From Saccharomyces uvarum (Eukaryota; Ascomycota; Saccharomycetes; Saccharomycetales; Saccharomycetaceae): DNA of 64,000 bases. Where the stretch lies: contig OX365935.1 in assembly GCA_947243795.1 (NCBI GenBank), positions 620,001-684,000 of the forward strand. The letters are read 5' to 3'. The notes beneath the pieces were generated by a model, which was given only the letters and a program-made list of their open reading frames with translations, did not search any database and was not told the DNA's origin. Both the position numbers and the translations under genes were made by a program. Below, one piece after another: positions 18,446 to 28,498 of the stretch (position 1 is its first letter; every line of letters begins with the position of its first letter).

Positions 18446-18523
18446 ATGTTTAGCTTATCCAACTCTCAATACACCTGCCAAGACTACATATCTGACCACA
18501 TCTGGAAAACCAGCTCCCATTAA
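18446..18523 (+). CDS. Arginine attenuator peptide (CPA1 leader uORF)
   Basis: A 25-codon uORF, too short for most ORF callers, that begins MFSLSNSQYT and ends WKTSSH. As far as I recall it is identical to the S. cerevisiae CPA1 leader peptide (YOR302W), including the key Asp13. With high arginine the nascent peptide stalls the ribosome at the uORF stop, reduces CPA1 translation and triggers nonsense-mediated decay. Its stop at 18521-18523 is about 70 nt before the CPA1 ATG. The surrounding leader is A/T-rich and unconstrained-looking, so full identity of the peptide points to selection. Confidence 0.96.
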   Translation: MFSLSNSQYTCQDYISDHIWKTSSH

Positions 18524-18593
18524 TTCTGCCGACTTATCCAAACTTATATCCTACTATTAAAAATCTAAAATTAAAACCAAAACTAATCTAAAA

Positions 18594-19829
18594 ATGTCTT
18601 CTTCCCAAACAAAGGCTACTTTTGCCATTCAAAACGGGCCTTCCTTCGAAGGCATTTCCTTCGGTGCGAACAAGTCTGTCGCTGGTGAGGCCGTTTTCAC
18701 TACTTCCCTGGTCGGTTATCCGGAGTCCATGACGGACCCATCCTATCGTGGTCAGATACTAGTCTTCACGCAGCCCTTAATCGGTAACTATGGTGTTCCA
18801 TCCGGCGATGCCCGTGACGAGTTCAACTTACTGAAATACTTCGAGTCTCCCCACATCCACGTCGTCGGCATCGTAGTGGCTGAGTATGCTTACCAGTACT
18901 CGCACTGGACTGCTGTCGAGTCGCTGGCACAGTGGTGCCAAAGAGAGGGCGTCGCCGCCATCACCGGCGTGGACACTCGTGAGCTCGTACAATACTTGAG
19001 AGAGCAAGGCTCTTCTCTGGGCCGCATCACTTTGAATGACCAAGACGCGGTTCCTTACGTGAACCCCATGAATACCGACTTGGTCGCTCAAGTTACCACC
19101 AAGAAGCCGTTCCACGTCTCTGCATTGGCCGGGAGGGCCAGAGCAAACGTCGCTCTCATTGATTGCGGTGTCAAGGAAAACATCATCAGATGTCTGGTCA
19201 AGAGGGGCGCCGACGTGACTGTTTTCCCCTACGACTACAGAATCCAGGATGTTGCGGCCCAGTTCGACGGTATTTTCTTGTCCAATGGCCCAGGCAACCC
19301 AGAATTCTGCCAAGCCACCATTGCCAACGTCAAAGAGTTACTAAATAACCCTGTTTACGACCGCATCCCTATCTTCGGTATTTGCCTTGGCCACCAGCTC
19401 TTGGCTCTTGCCTCGGGCGCCTCCACTCACAAGTTGAAATACGGTAATAGAGCCCATAATATCCCTGCCATGGACTTAACCACAGGCCAGTGCCACATCA
19501 CTTCTCAAAACCACGGTTACGCAGTGGATCCTGAGACTCTACCCAAGGACCAATGGAAACCTTACTTTGTTAATCTAAACGATAAGTCAAACGAAGGTAT
19601 GATCCATTTACAAAGGCCTATTTTCTCCACCCAGTTCCACCCGGAAGCAAAGGGAGGTCCCATGGACACCGCCATTTTGTTCGACAAGTTCTTCGACAAT
19701 ATTGAAGTTTATCAATCCGATTCTCAAAAAAAAAACTCAATCTCACAAAAAACAACTCACAATGGTGAGAAATCACAATTGCAAAAATTCAACGCTACGA
19801 AATTAGCCAAGGAAAGGGTATTGTTCTAA
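18594..19829 (+). CDS. CPA1: Carbamoyl-phosphate synthase, arginine-specific small subunit
   Basis: 411-residue glutaminase subunit of arginine-specific carbamoyl phosphate synthase. It passes ammonia from glutamine to the large subunit Cpa2, the first step toward citrulline and arginine. The N-terminal CPSase_sm_chain domain (SFGAN...[16 protein letters not shown]) is followed by a class-I glutamine amidotransferase with SNGPGNPE, nucleophile Cys264 in FGICLGHQ, and catalytic FHPEA near residue 350. The C-terminal tail is Q/K/S/N-rich. Translation is controlled by the uORF at 18446-18523 and transcription by Gcn4. Confidence 0.98.
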   Translation: MSSSQTKATFAIQNGPSFEGISFGANKSVAGEAVFTTSLVGYPESMTDPSYRGQILVFTQPLIGNYGVPSGDARDEFNLLKYFESPHIHVVGIVVAEYAYQYSHWTAVESLAQWCQREGVAAITGVDTRELVQYLREQGSSLGRITLNDQDAVPYVNPMNTDLVAQVTTKKPFHVSALAGRARANVALIDCGVKENIIRCLVKRGADVTVFPYDYRIQDVAAQFDGIFLSNGPGNPEFCQATIANVKELLNNPVYDRIPIFGICLGHQLLALASGASTHKLKYGNRAHNIPAMDLTTGQCHITSQNHGYAVDPETLPKDQWKPYFVNLNDKSNEGMIHLQRPIFSTQFHPEAKGGPMDTAILFDKFFDNIEVYQSDSQKKNSISQKTTHNGEKSQLQKFNATKLAKERVLF

Positions 19830-20226
19830 ACGTATTTTCCATATATATATACATACATATATATTTATACACATAAATATGATTCAATTTAATTCATCGT
19901 ATTTCCACTCCACTTCAGCTCATTTTCAATCACCATGCCAATGAATCATTCATTGTCATAATCAACGGGACGCCTCTGGTAATAAATAAACTAAAAAACG
20001 TATATACAATGTTTTTATTTCAAGTTGCCATCCCAAAGAAAAATAAAGTTGAAAAAATAAAGAAAACACATATTTGTAAAACTCAGCAAACTTTGACAGG
20101 CATAATTTTCCTTATACAACTCAAACAGTCCGAACTAGTGGTGTTTCTTGTTTGTTTTTCATTATATTTGCTGTCAGTTTCCGTTTTTTGATCTGAAGCA
20201 AAACAAAGGAAACATATAACCTGATC
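19830..20226 (+). other. Intergenic CPA1 3' / ISW2 leader
   Basis: The first part has TA-rich 3'-end signals (19838-19880). An ATG-started 60-codon ORF (20009-20191) ends 35 bp before the ISW2 ATG; it is Lys/Phe-rich and could only be a uORF if the ISW2 transcript starts upstream of it. No clear gene. Confidence 0.5.
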
Positions 20227-23200
20227 ATGACGACTCATCAGGAGGAAGATCAAATGCATAGCTCTGAAGACGATAATGACCAATCCTCGGTAGAGAGTCT
20301 GACCTACGCATCTGACTCAGATTCAAGCCATAACAATGATGGCGGTAATGTCGACCAAAGTGGAGATTTATCCGGTAAAGAAGCATATACAGTTGCAGAT
20401 AGACCTCCGGAATATTGGGCTCAGAGGAAGAAAAAGTTCGTGTTAGATGTAGACCCAAAATACGCCAAACAAAGAGACAAGTCCGATACGTACAAACGGT
20501 TCAAATATTTATTGGGTGTCACCGACCTTTTCCGTCATTTTATTGGTATGAAGGCGAAGCATGACAAAAACATCCAGAAACTTTTGAAACACCTCGATTC
20601 TGATTCAAATAAGCTCTCCAAATCACAAAACGACATCAATTCCTCGTCACGTCACCATAGAAAAACGGAAAAGGAGGAAGATGCTGAATTAATGGCTGAT
20701 GAGGAAGACGAGATTGTAGATGAATACCAAGAAGATATATTCGTCTCTGAATCTCCCTCTTTTGTCAAATCAGGAAAATTGAGAGACTACCAAGTGCAAG
20801 GACTGAACTGGTTAATTTCATTGCATGAAAACAAACTATCCGGTATCTTAGCAGATGAAATGGGGTTAGGTAAAACTTTACAGACAATTTCGTTCTTGGG
20901 TTATCTAAGATACGTTAAACAAATTGAGGGCCCCTTTTTGATTATAGTGCCGAAATCGACGTTAGACAATTGGAGACGAGAGTTTCTCAAATGGACTCCA
21001 GACGTTAATGTTCTTGTACTACATGGGGATAAAGATGCAAGAGCTAGTATAGTACGCAACATCATATTACAGGCTAGGTTCGATGTATTGATTACATCTT
21101 ACGAAATGGTCATTAGAGAAAAAAATGCCTTGAAAAGATTGGCTTGGCAATATATCGTTATTGATGAAGCTCACAGAATCAAAAACGAACAAAGTGCTTT
21201 ATCTCAAATAATTAGATTGTTTTACTCCAAAAATAGACTATTAATCACGGGTACACCTTTACAGAACAATCTTCATGAATTATGGGCTCTATTAAATTTC
21301 CTGTTACCTGATATATTTGGAGATTCCGCAATATTCGATGATTGGTTTGAACAAAACAATTCCGAACAAGATCAAGAAATCGTAGTCCAGCAATTGCACT
21401 CAGTGTTAAACCCTTTCTTACTAAGAAGAGTGAAGGCAGATGTAGAAAAATCGTTATTACCTAAAATCGAAACGAACGTTTACGTTGGAATGACGGATAT
21501 GCAGATCCAATGGTACAAATCACTGTTAGAAAAGGATATTGATGCCGTTAATGGTGCTGTTGGGAAAAGAGAGGGGAAAACGAGATTATTGAATATTGTC
21601 ATGCAACTGAGGAAGTGCTGCAATCATCCGTATCTTTTTGAAGGTGCAGAACCTGGTCCACCATATACTACAGATGAACATTTAATTTTTAATGCCGGCA
21701 AAATGATCATATTGGATAAATTACTTAAACGGTTAAAGCAAAAGGGCTCTCGTGTGTTGATTTTTAGTCAAATGTCAAGGCTATTGGACATTTTAGAAGA
21801 TTATTGTTATTTCAGAGATTTTGAATATTGTAGAATTGATGGTTCTACAAGCCACGAAGAACGTATTGAGGCTATTGATGATTTTAATGAACCAGATTCT
21901 GAAAAGTTCGTCTTTTTGTTAACTACTCGTGCTGGTGGTCTAGGTATCAATCTTGTGACAGCTGACACCGTTGTACTTTTTGATTCTGATTGGAACCCTC
22001 AAGCCGACTTACAAGCAATGGATAGAGCACATAGAATCGGCCAAAAGAAACAAGTTCATGTTTACAGATTTGTCACAGAAAATGCTATCGAAGAAAAAGT
22101 TATTGAACGTGCCGCACAGAAATTAAGATTAGACCAATTGGTTATTCAACAAGGTACCGGCAAGAAAACCACATCTCTTGGTAATTCAAAAGATGATCTT
22201 TTAGACATGATTCAATTTGGCGCTAAAAACATGTTTGAGAAGGAAGCAAGTAAAATTACTGTTGATGCAGATATTGATGATATCTTGAAAAAGGGAGAAC
22301 AAAAGACCCAAGAGTTAAATGCTAAATACCAAAGTTTAGGGCTCGATGACCTACAAAAATTCAATGGGATAGAAAACCAATCCGCTTACGAATGGAATGG
22401 TAAAAGTTTCCAAAAAAAATCGGAGGACAAAGTTGCAGAATGGATCAATCCCTCCCGTAGGGAAAGAAGGAGAGAACAAACGACGTATTCAGTCGACGAC
22501 TACTATAAGGAGATTATCGGTGGCGGATCTAAATCAGCAACCAAGCAAACTCCACAACCTAAAGCACCGCGTGCCCCGAAGGTTATCCATGGCCAGGATT
22601 TTCAGTTTTTCCCCAAAGAGTTGAACGCACTACAAGAGAAGGAACAGCTTGCATTCAAGAGGAAGGTTAATTACAAGGTATCCTCCTATGATATTACAGG
22701 AAATACACCTAATGAAGGCAGTGATGCTGAAGAAGATGATGATGATGAATATGTAGATACAGGGGATGCAGAAGGTCGTGCAGCCCATGAAGAACTTAAA
22801 AAAAAAATTCAAGAGGAGCAAGAAAAGATCAATTCAGCACCTGATTTTACAGAAGAAGATGAACTAGAAAAGCAAAGGTTGATATCACAAGCATTTAATA
22901 ATTGGAATAAAAGAGATTTCATGTCGTTCATCAATGCCTGTTGCAAATATGGTAGAGATGACTTGGAAAATATCAAGATATCTATAGATTCTAAAGCGCC
23001 AAAAGAGGTCGAAGTTTATGCGAAAGTATTCTGGGAAAGGCTGAAGGAAATTAATGGTTGGGAAAAATATTTACATAACGTCGAACTTGGCGAAAAGAAG
23101 AATGAAAAGCTAAGATTCCAAGAAACCTTATTAAGGCAGAAAATTGAACAGTGCAAACATCCGTTGCATGAACTAATAATACAATATCCACCAAACAATG

Positions 23201-23595
23201 CAAGAAGAACTTATAATACATTGGAGGACAAATTTTTGTTACTGGCAGTAAACAAGTATGGACTGCGTGCTGATAAGCTTTACGACAAAATAAAGCAAGA
23301 AATTATGATGAGTGACTTATTTACTTTTGATTGGTTCATCAGAACGAGAACAGTACATGAACTATCAAAGAGAGTCCATACGCTTCTAACTTTAATTGTA
23401 AGAGAATACGAGCAACCAGACGCAAGCAAGAAGAAAAGAAGTAGAACTACCGCAACTAGAGAGGATACTCCCTTATCTCAAAATGAAAGTACTAGAGCCT
23501 CTACGGTACCAAATATTCCATTAGCAATTGTACCGAACCAAAAGGGAACAAGCGATCATGTTGATAAAAAGCCCAAAGTAGAGCAAGAAGTATGA
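20227..23595 (+). CDS. ISW2: ISWI-family chromatin remodeller ATPase Isw2
   Basis: 1122-residue ATPase of the ISW2 remodelling complex (with Itc1, Dpb4, Dls1), which slides nucleosomes toward promoters to repress transcription, including early meiotic genes. Order: acidic N-terminus with AutoN-like basic patch; SNF2 ATPase lobe 1 with DEMGLGKT (210-217) and DEAH (313-316); lobe 2 with [35 protein letters not shown]; an acidic linker ([10 protein letters not shown]); then HAND, SANT (about 885-935) and SLIDE (about 990-1050). A basic C-terminal tail has KKKRSR and KKPKVEQEV. All catalytic motifs are intact. Confidence 0.98.
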   Translation: MTTHQEEDQMHSSEDDNDQSSVESLTYASDSDSSHNNDGGNVDQSGDLSGKEAYTVADRPPEYWAQRKKKFVLDVDPKYAKQRDKSDTYKRFKYLLGVTDLFRHFIGMKAKHDKNIQKLLKHLDSDSNKLSKSQNDINSSSRHHRKTEKEEDAELMADEEDEIVDEYQEDIFVSESPSFVKSGKLRDYQVQGLNWLISLHENKLSGILADEMGLGKTLQTISFLGYLRYVKQIEGPFLIIVPKSTLDNWRREFLKWTPDVNVLVLHGDKDARASIVRNIILQARFDVLITSYEMVIREKNALKRLAWQYIVIDEAHRIKNEQSALSQIIRLFYSKNRLLITGTPLQNNLHELWALLNFLLPDIFGDSAIFDDWFEQNNSEQDQEIVVQQLHSVLNPFLLRRVKADVEKSLLPKIETNVYVGMTDMQIQWYKSLLEKDIDAVNGAVGKREGKTRLLNIVMQLRKCCNHPYLFEGAEPGPPYTTDEHLIFNAGKMIILDKLLKRLKQKGSRVLIFSQMSRLLDILEDYCYFRDFEYCRIDGSTSHEERIEAIDDFNEPDSEKFVFLLTTRAGGLGINLVTADTVVLFDSDWNPQADLQAMDRAHRIGQKKQVHVYRFVTENAIEEKVIERAAQKLRLDQLVIQQGTGKKTTSLGNSKDDLLDMIQFGAKNMFEKEASKITVDADIDDILKKGEQKTQELNAKYQSLGLDDLQKFNGIENQSAYEWNGKSFQKKSEDKVAEWINPSRRERRREQTTYSVDDYYKEIIGGGSKSATKQTPQPKAPRAPKVIHGQDFQFFPKELNALQEKEQLAFKRKVNYKVSSYDITGNTPNEGSDAEEDDDDEYVDTGDAEGRAAHEELKKKIQEEQEKINSAPDFTEEDELEKQRLISQAFNNWNKRDFMSFINACCKYGRDDLENIKISIDSKAPKEVEVYAKVFWERLKEINGWEKYLHNVELGEKKNEKLRFQETLLRQKIEQCKHPLHELIIQYPPNNARRTYNTLEDKFLLLAVNKYGLRADKLYDKIKQEIMMSDLFTFDWFIRTRTVHELSKRVHTLLTLIVREYEQPDASKKKRSRTTATREDTPLSQNESTRASTVPNIPLAIVPNQKGTSDHVDKKPKVEQEV

Positions 23596-24283
23596 GCGTT
23601 ACAAAGGGCGTTAGGATTAGCACTAAGAGGACATAATCCTTTACATTTACTTAGGTAAACGGAACGGAAACTAGGCTAGGAAATTCTATAAACGATATAT
23701 AACGAACATTAGTCATTTCATAACTATTAGTTTCGAGACAAAGAATGACAAATAACGAGAGAATGATGATCAATGTTGTTTTTTTGATGTTTTCCCTCTT
23801 TGAAACAAGATGGGTGGCTCACCTTTTCGTGAAGAATGGAGGCAGAATTATAAAAGAGTATAGTCTCAACAGAAGTGATATTTATTTTGAATGGGTAGAG
23901 CACTTTCATATACATTTTTCCCCTAAATTATGAACTAGCAAAACTTAAGTTCACTTAAGTTCACGTTATGTCTTAAATCAAGAAGGTTCATTTATAAACA
24001 CACAGCCGCTATATTTAATAGCAGCTGCAAAATCAATATGTAGTAAAACAGCATTCTTGTTCTGACTTTTCAACTTCAAGTTTGCAGCATCAATGTCGCC
24101 AATAGATGAAACAAAAATGGAAATGTTCCCATGGTGATTTTATTGATTGGAAACTGGAAACCAAAGACAATATATGGGTACCGCAAACGATTAACCACTA
24201 AGATCGGGCAATTAACATTGTAGTCACATATGAGCTTAACCCTAAAGAAGAAGTCAAGTTTCTTTGTCACTGCTGGTAAACTC
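23596..24283. other. ISW2-BIL1 intergenic region (convergent)
   Basis: 688 bp between two converging genes, long for a convergent spacer. It holds an exact 10-bp tandem repeat (23943-23962) and one ATG-started 62-codon ORF (23745-23933) with no recognisable features. No gene is supported. Confidence 0.5.
23943..23962. repeat. Tandem 10-bp repeat with palindromic CTTAAG
   Basis: ACTTAAGTTC occurs twice head to tail, and each copy contains the palindrome CTTAAG. It lies in the ISW2-BIL1 spacer; function unknown. Confidence 0.8.
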
Positions 24284-24514
24284 TCATTGACTCAATTTGT
24301 CGAGCCTTTCTTCAATTAGTTGTATACTTCGTGAAAACTCGTCATCATTTTCTTTCATTTGCCTTTGTATGTCCTTCAATGATTTTTCTATTTCACTTGC
24401 GAGGTCAAATACAGTGACAACATTCTCGGAGTCTTCCTTTGTTAAATTAGTCTCAGAAGTATTAGACAAAGGAGCTTGTGGTTCTTCAGAAGTTTCCAGT
24501 TTTTCAGTGCTCAT
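24284..24514 (-). CDS. BIL1: Bud6-interacting small protein Bil1 (YOR304C-A orthologue)
   Basis: 76-residue acidic, probably coiled-coil protein, the same length as S. cerevisiae YOR304C-A (BIL1), a Bud6-binding partner that helps Bud6 stimulate the formin Bnr1. The sequence from the ATG at 24514 is MSTEKLETSEEPQ..., with a helical C-terminal half (VVTVFDLASEIEKSLKDIQ ... LIEERLDKLSQ). The frame is open 45 codons further upstream but contains no ATG there, only a TTG, so the 76-residue form is preferred. It is head-to-head with RRG7, with 238 bp between starts. Confidence 0.88.
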   Translation of the reverse strand: MSTEKLETSEEPQAPLSNTSETNLTKEDSENVVTVFDLASEIEKSLKDIQRQMKENDDEFSRSIQLIEERLDKLSQ

Positions 24515-24752
24515 GACAATGTATTTTGTAAAATATCTAATGGTTTTCCTGTCGCCTCCAGGATGTAAACAAAAGGATAAATATAAGTCTGGAATTTTTA
24601 TTGTTTTGTTTTTTTTTTTCAGTTTGTTAAGGTAATCGAAAAAGTTCAAAACTACAATACTGGAAATGGAAAAATAAAATGACGACTGGAAGGCGAAAAA
24701 TATGACATTAACCGACTAGCAGATTGCTTAGAACTCTTTTTTAATATTAAAC

Positions 24753-25481
24753 ATGATACGAAACTATCTAGGACGAAGATGGCTCAATAATTCAGCAATT
24801 CAAGCATATATCGAACAAAATTCAGCTGTCGCTCATTCGACGGTTTTCCAAGGAAATCTTTATGAGTATACGGTGATGAGAGAACTAGCTGAAAAATTGC
24901 GAATGACGAAATTAGAGAAAGTTGGTGGCGCCCATGATGGGGGAGTAGATGTGAAGGGGAGCTGGCCAGTAGATTACATTTATGCGAAAACCTCATTGGT
25001 GATGCGCAATTTGGAAACAACTAATACTATAAAAAGAACCCATTCCCAAAATGGTTTCGTTTTGAAACCTTTGAAGTATAGGATAATCGATAATACTTTT
25101 ACACCCTTGAAAGTACTGGTGCAATGTAAAGCCTTTACTAAATCAAAGCTGTCCCCGAAAGAATTCCGTGAATTAGTAGGAACATTCATCTCACTGGTAT
25201 CCAACAATCAGCGCAATAAAACTGTCTGTATCATGTGTTCTCCTCATTTGCTTACAAAAGATACTTTGAAACTTATCAATAATATTGCACTACCCATGAT
25301 ATATTTACGGATTGAAATGCTGAAAGAGAAAAGCTACGGGAAATTTGACTTAATCAATTCAGGAAGATTGGTCAACTACTATGAAAACTCATACGCCTCA
25401 ACTTTATTACAAGATTGCAATATTCCTGCGTGGCTTAAACTAGGCATATACAAGAATAGTGATTTCGGTTTGAAAGAGTGA
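24753..25481 (+). CDS. RRG7: Rrg7, mitochondrial PD-(D/E)XK nuclease-like protein
   Basis: 242-residue protein, same length as S. cerevisiae YOR305W, required for respiratory growth and located in mitochondria. The N-terminus is Arg-rich ([11 protein letters not shown]), fitting a presequence. A restriction-endonuclease-like core is readable: Glu38 in LYEYTVM, Asp66 in HDGGVDVKG, and Gln124-x-Lys126 in VLVQCKAF, matching the E...D...QxK pattern of Mrr-like nucleases (DUF2034). Catalytic residues look intact, so a nuclease role in mitochondrial DNA maintenance is possible but is inference. Confidence 0.92.
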   Translation: MIRNYLGRRWLNNSAIQAYIEQNSAVAHSTVFQGNLYEYTVMRELAEKLRMTKLEKVGGAHDGGVDVKGSWPVDYIYAKTSLVMRNLETTNTIKRTHSQNGFVLKPLKYRIIDNTFTPLKVLVQCKAFTKSKLSPKEFRELVGTFISLVSNNQRNKTVCIMCSPHLLTKDTLKLINNIALPMIYLRIEMLKEKSYGKFDLINSGRLVNYYENSYASTLLQDCNIPAWLKLGIYKNSDFGLKE

Positions 25482-25609
25482 AAAAAAAGGAAAGGAAGTT
25501 TTAATTATATAGTCTATTTACACATTCCAAAAAAAAAATCATTAACGTACTTTTTCAAGATTCGAGGTCGGAAATTCTATAAGGTACCATCCAGGGTACC
25601 AATCCGATC

Positions 25610-27178
25610 TTAAAATCTGACCCATTTGAAACCAACGCAGTATGCTCTCGAAATTATATAACAGATAGCGCTGACAAATGTTGCTAAACCACAAAAGATG
25701 ATGTAGTGTTGATAATCGGCTGTGGTTTTGTTAGAGATGATAGCACCTGTGATTGGAATACCAATCAATGTGCCGAAGGCGACAACGAAGTACATTGTAG
25801 AGTAACGCCTACCGAATTCTTCTGTCTTGGAGATTTGTCCACAGCAGACAGGAAGTAAGGAAAAGACACTACCAGAACAGAATCCATATAAGGCACTGAT
25901 AACGTACATATTGGTTAGGTTGGTACCGAATGGCAACCAACCAACGAACATGACGATAAATAGTGTAAACAAAGTTGCAATGGCAACGTTGAATCTACCG
26001 AACTTGTCACTCAAATAACCAGGCAACCATCTCCCAGGGATACCACACACGTTTATAATCATAATCAACGTGTAGGCATCATTTGATGAAATTCCATGAC
26101 TGGTAGCGTATGAGCCATAATAAGTGATAGCTGAGTTTATAGACAATTCACCAAATACCGTTCCCAGAACACAAAACAGATATTTCATGTCCAAGAAGGC
26201 TTTTGCATCAAAGCATTGTATGATATAAATTCTAATGGTGTATCTCAAACGTGATTCTCCACTTTTAGACTTTTCAATAACGTGTGGCAATCTTTCCTTG
26301 GCTAAGATAATTGAAACGGTTAGCAAAGCCAAATCCAAAAACCCCAATGTCCTAATCCCCCAAACAAACCCGTAATTTGGGTCAGTGTCAGCCTTCATGG
26401 AGAAGAAACTACGCAACATGATTGGGAAAACGACACCGCCTACACTACCACCGATGGTGGCCACTGCCAAAGCAGTACCACGCCTTTTGAAAAAATAATG
26501 CGCAGGGACGCTCACTAAGGGACTTAGCACGATACCGTTACCGAACCCACAGACAATAGCGAAGGATAGTATAAAATGCCAATATTTGGTTGAGTTAGCG
26601 GTGGCAAATAAGCCGGCCACGTGGAAGACAGTTCCTACAACCATGATGGTCCTAAAGCCATTTCTATCAAAGTAAGTACCACTTATGATGCACGAAGCAA
26701 AGCAGACAAAAAGAAATAGAGAGAACAACCAACCAATGGTGGAAACACTTTCTTTAGCTAGTTGGTTGTCTTGTAGATGACTTTCCATGACACCTGTTGA
26801 ATTTAATAGCCCAAAGCATGCAACCAATCCCATGAAACAACCGAACGTAACGATCCAAGCCTTAGCTCCCCCTTCCGGGAAAGTATCAGCCTCGTCTTCA
26901 GTATCCTCTTTTTCACTCTCACTGTCGTGAGCCCTCGAAGTAGTCTCGCCCCAATTTGGCTGGCTTTCAATGTCTGTAACTTTATCGTCTGCCTTCTTGG
27001 AATACTCTTTTGCCGACACCAAGGTCGAAGCATACGAGGTGACCGTCTCAAGAGGGACTATTTCATCCTCTTCCTGATTATAGTGAATACTGTCTTCGTC
27101 CAGATCAAGCTGCCGCAGTTGGTTTGTTTGTTCTTCTGGAACTATAGTATCTTTAGGTGACAAGATTCCGGAGCTCAT
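25610..27178 (-). CDS. MCH5: Plasma-membrane riboflavin transporter Mch5
   Basis: 522-residue major-facilitator protein of the monocarboxylate-porter-like (MCH) group. In S. cerevisiae Mch5 takes up riboflavin by facilitated diffusion. A long acidic, hydrophilic N-terminus (1-105) precedes PEGGAKAWIVTFGCF, the start of the first of about twelve membrane spans; NGIVLSPLVSVPAHYFFKRRGTA is the MCT-type loop. The last span ends in RAYCVGFKWVRF. A Put3-type site at 27645-27660 fits the reported proline/Put3 control. Confidence 0.96.
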   Translation of the reverse strand: MSSGILSPKDTIVPEEQTNQLRQLDLDEDSIHYNQEEDEIVPLETVTSYASTLVSAKEYSKKADDKVTDIESQPNWGETTSRAHDSESEKEDTEDEADTFPEGGAKAWIVTFGCFMGLVACFGLLNSTGVMESHLQDNQLAKESVSTIGWLFSLFLFVCFASCIISGTYFDRNGFRTIMVVGTVFHVAGLFATANSTKYWHFILSFAIVCGFGNGIVLSPLVSVPAHYFFKRRGTALAVATIGGSVGGVVFPIMLRSFFSMKADTDPNYGFVWGIRTLGFLDLALLTVSIILAKERLPHVIEKSKSGESRLRYTIRIYIIQCFDAKAFLDMKYLFCVLGTVFGELSINSAITYYGSYATSHGISSNDAYTLIMIINVCGIPGRWLPGYLSDKFGRFNVAIATLFTLFIVMFVGWLPFGTNLTNMYVISALYGFCSGSVFSLLPVCCGQISKTEEFGRRYSTMYFVVAFGTLIGIPITGAIISNKTTADYQHYIIFCGLATFVSAICYIISRAYCVGFKWVRF

Positions 27179-28498
27179 TATTCGAAACCTTTTCTTGTTT
27201 TTTTATCTTAATGTGTAGGAAATTCAAGATTGCCTGAGTAGCGATATATTCACGTTCTCTTAATGACTTTAGTCTCAACTATTTTTCTACAAAAGAAGCT
27301 TTATTTCCGGTAGTCGAAAGAAAGAAGTAGCATTTTGATCAATTGAGGCATTCAGTAAGTGGTTTATATAAACAAGTTGTTACAATTGTTGAGAGGTGTA
27401 ACATGTGCCCTGAGGAATATAGCAGAAATTTTGAAAAATTCTCGTCTAGTTCTTTTTGGCGATGTTTCTCTATTGTTGCCACACAATACCGCCGAGGTTG
27501 ACTCAGAACAATAATTTTTCCGTTGCATTTCTTTTTCAGGTGCCTCGAAGGCGTCTAGAAAGGGCCGCAGATAGATGAAAAAAGCGTCAAGATTTTAATC
27601 CCTTGTCGTCTTTTCTTTTTCGGGCGCCAAAGCGCAGCGAAGCTCGGGAAGCCAGCCCCGAGGTGATAATGCCAGTTCATAATTCTGACTCTATGCGGAA
27701 ATCACCGATGTTGGTACAGCGCAACAGGGTGGAGTTGAGCAGATTGACGAGGCAAAATCGTTCTAGCGGAAAGAAACCAATTAAAATGAACAAATCACGG
27801 AGTCCATGCGTGATCCAGATTAGCTTTACTAGTTCGTATAGACACCTTTAATGGAACTGTCTGGCGAACGATCTATTTTTATTTCGCTCAATTTAGAAAG
27901 AGGGAGTAAATCTATTTCCAGCGCGCGGAACTCTAAGATTGTATAGCTAAGCGCCCCCGTGTCCACAGGTTTCTGTGTCTCAGTCGCGGCTTTACTATGC
28001 TCGAGATCCTTTCTCCCCTGCTCAATAGAGAACAATGGTACCCTTGTACTGAATAAATTTCACCTATGCAAGTTTTTCCGCGCCATCCTCGGATACTTTA
28101 AAAAAACGCGTCGCTAGCTACTTCCTGCAAATCCTATTTTTGCTTGAGTAATCAAGGTGCCACATGTGCGGTAAGCAAGGGATTGTGCCTCTTCCTTTTT
28201 TGATACAGACGGAGAGGAGCGCTATTTGTTTCCCCCACACCGGAAAGCCATTCCCGCAGATTTGTTAACGAAAATAAAACACAAAGCGAAAGTACCGCTA
28301 TTTACAAGTCCTGAAGTTTTGATTCTTCCCTGCGGCGGGGGTGGGGTAACGGCTTGCGGTCTCGAAAAGTCTTAATAATAGTGGTGGCATAAGTAAATAG
28401 TAAGCAATCTTTAGAATTTTGAGTTATATATTTGTTATAGTACAATGTGCCCTTTCTTGAATAGAAGTTGCCATTCGACAGAAACATCGTCCTTTCTT
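27179..28498. other. Long MCH5 promoter / SLY41 3' region
   Basis: 1.3 kb upstream of MCH5. It holds the Put3-type site (27645-27660) and one ACGCGT at 28106-28111. An 82-codon open frame at 27603-27851 begins with TTG and is not supported. I see no RNA gene. Confidence 0.55.
27645..27660. promoter_or_regulatory. Put3-type UAS (CGG-N10-CCG) upstream of MCH5
   Basis: CGGGAAGCCAGCCCCG matches the Put3 form CGG-N10-CCG and also the internal GAAGCC preferred in the PUT1/PUT2 activating sites. It lies about 470 bp upstream of the MCH5 ATG. Put3 control of MCH5 is reported for S. cerevisiae. Confidence 0.82.

Noticed and set aside
24515-24649. 45-codon upstream extension of BIL1
   Set aside because: No ATG in the extension; the 76-residue form matches the known orthologue.
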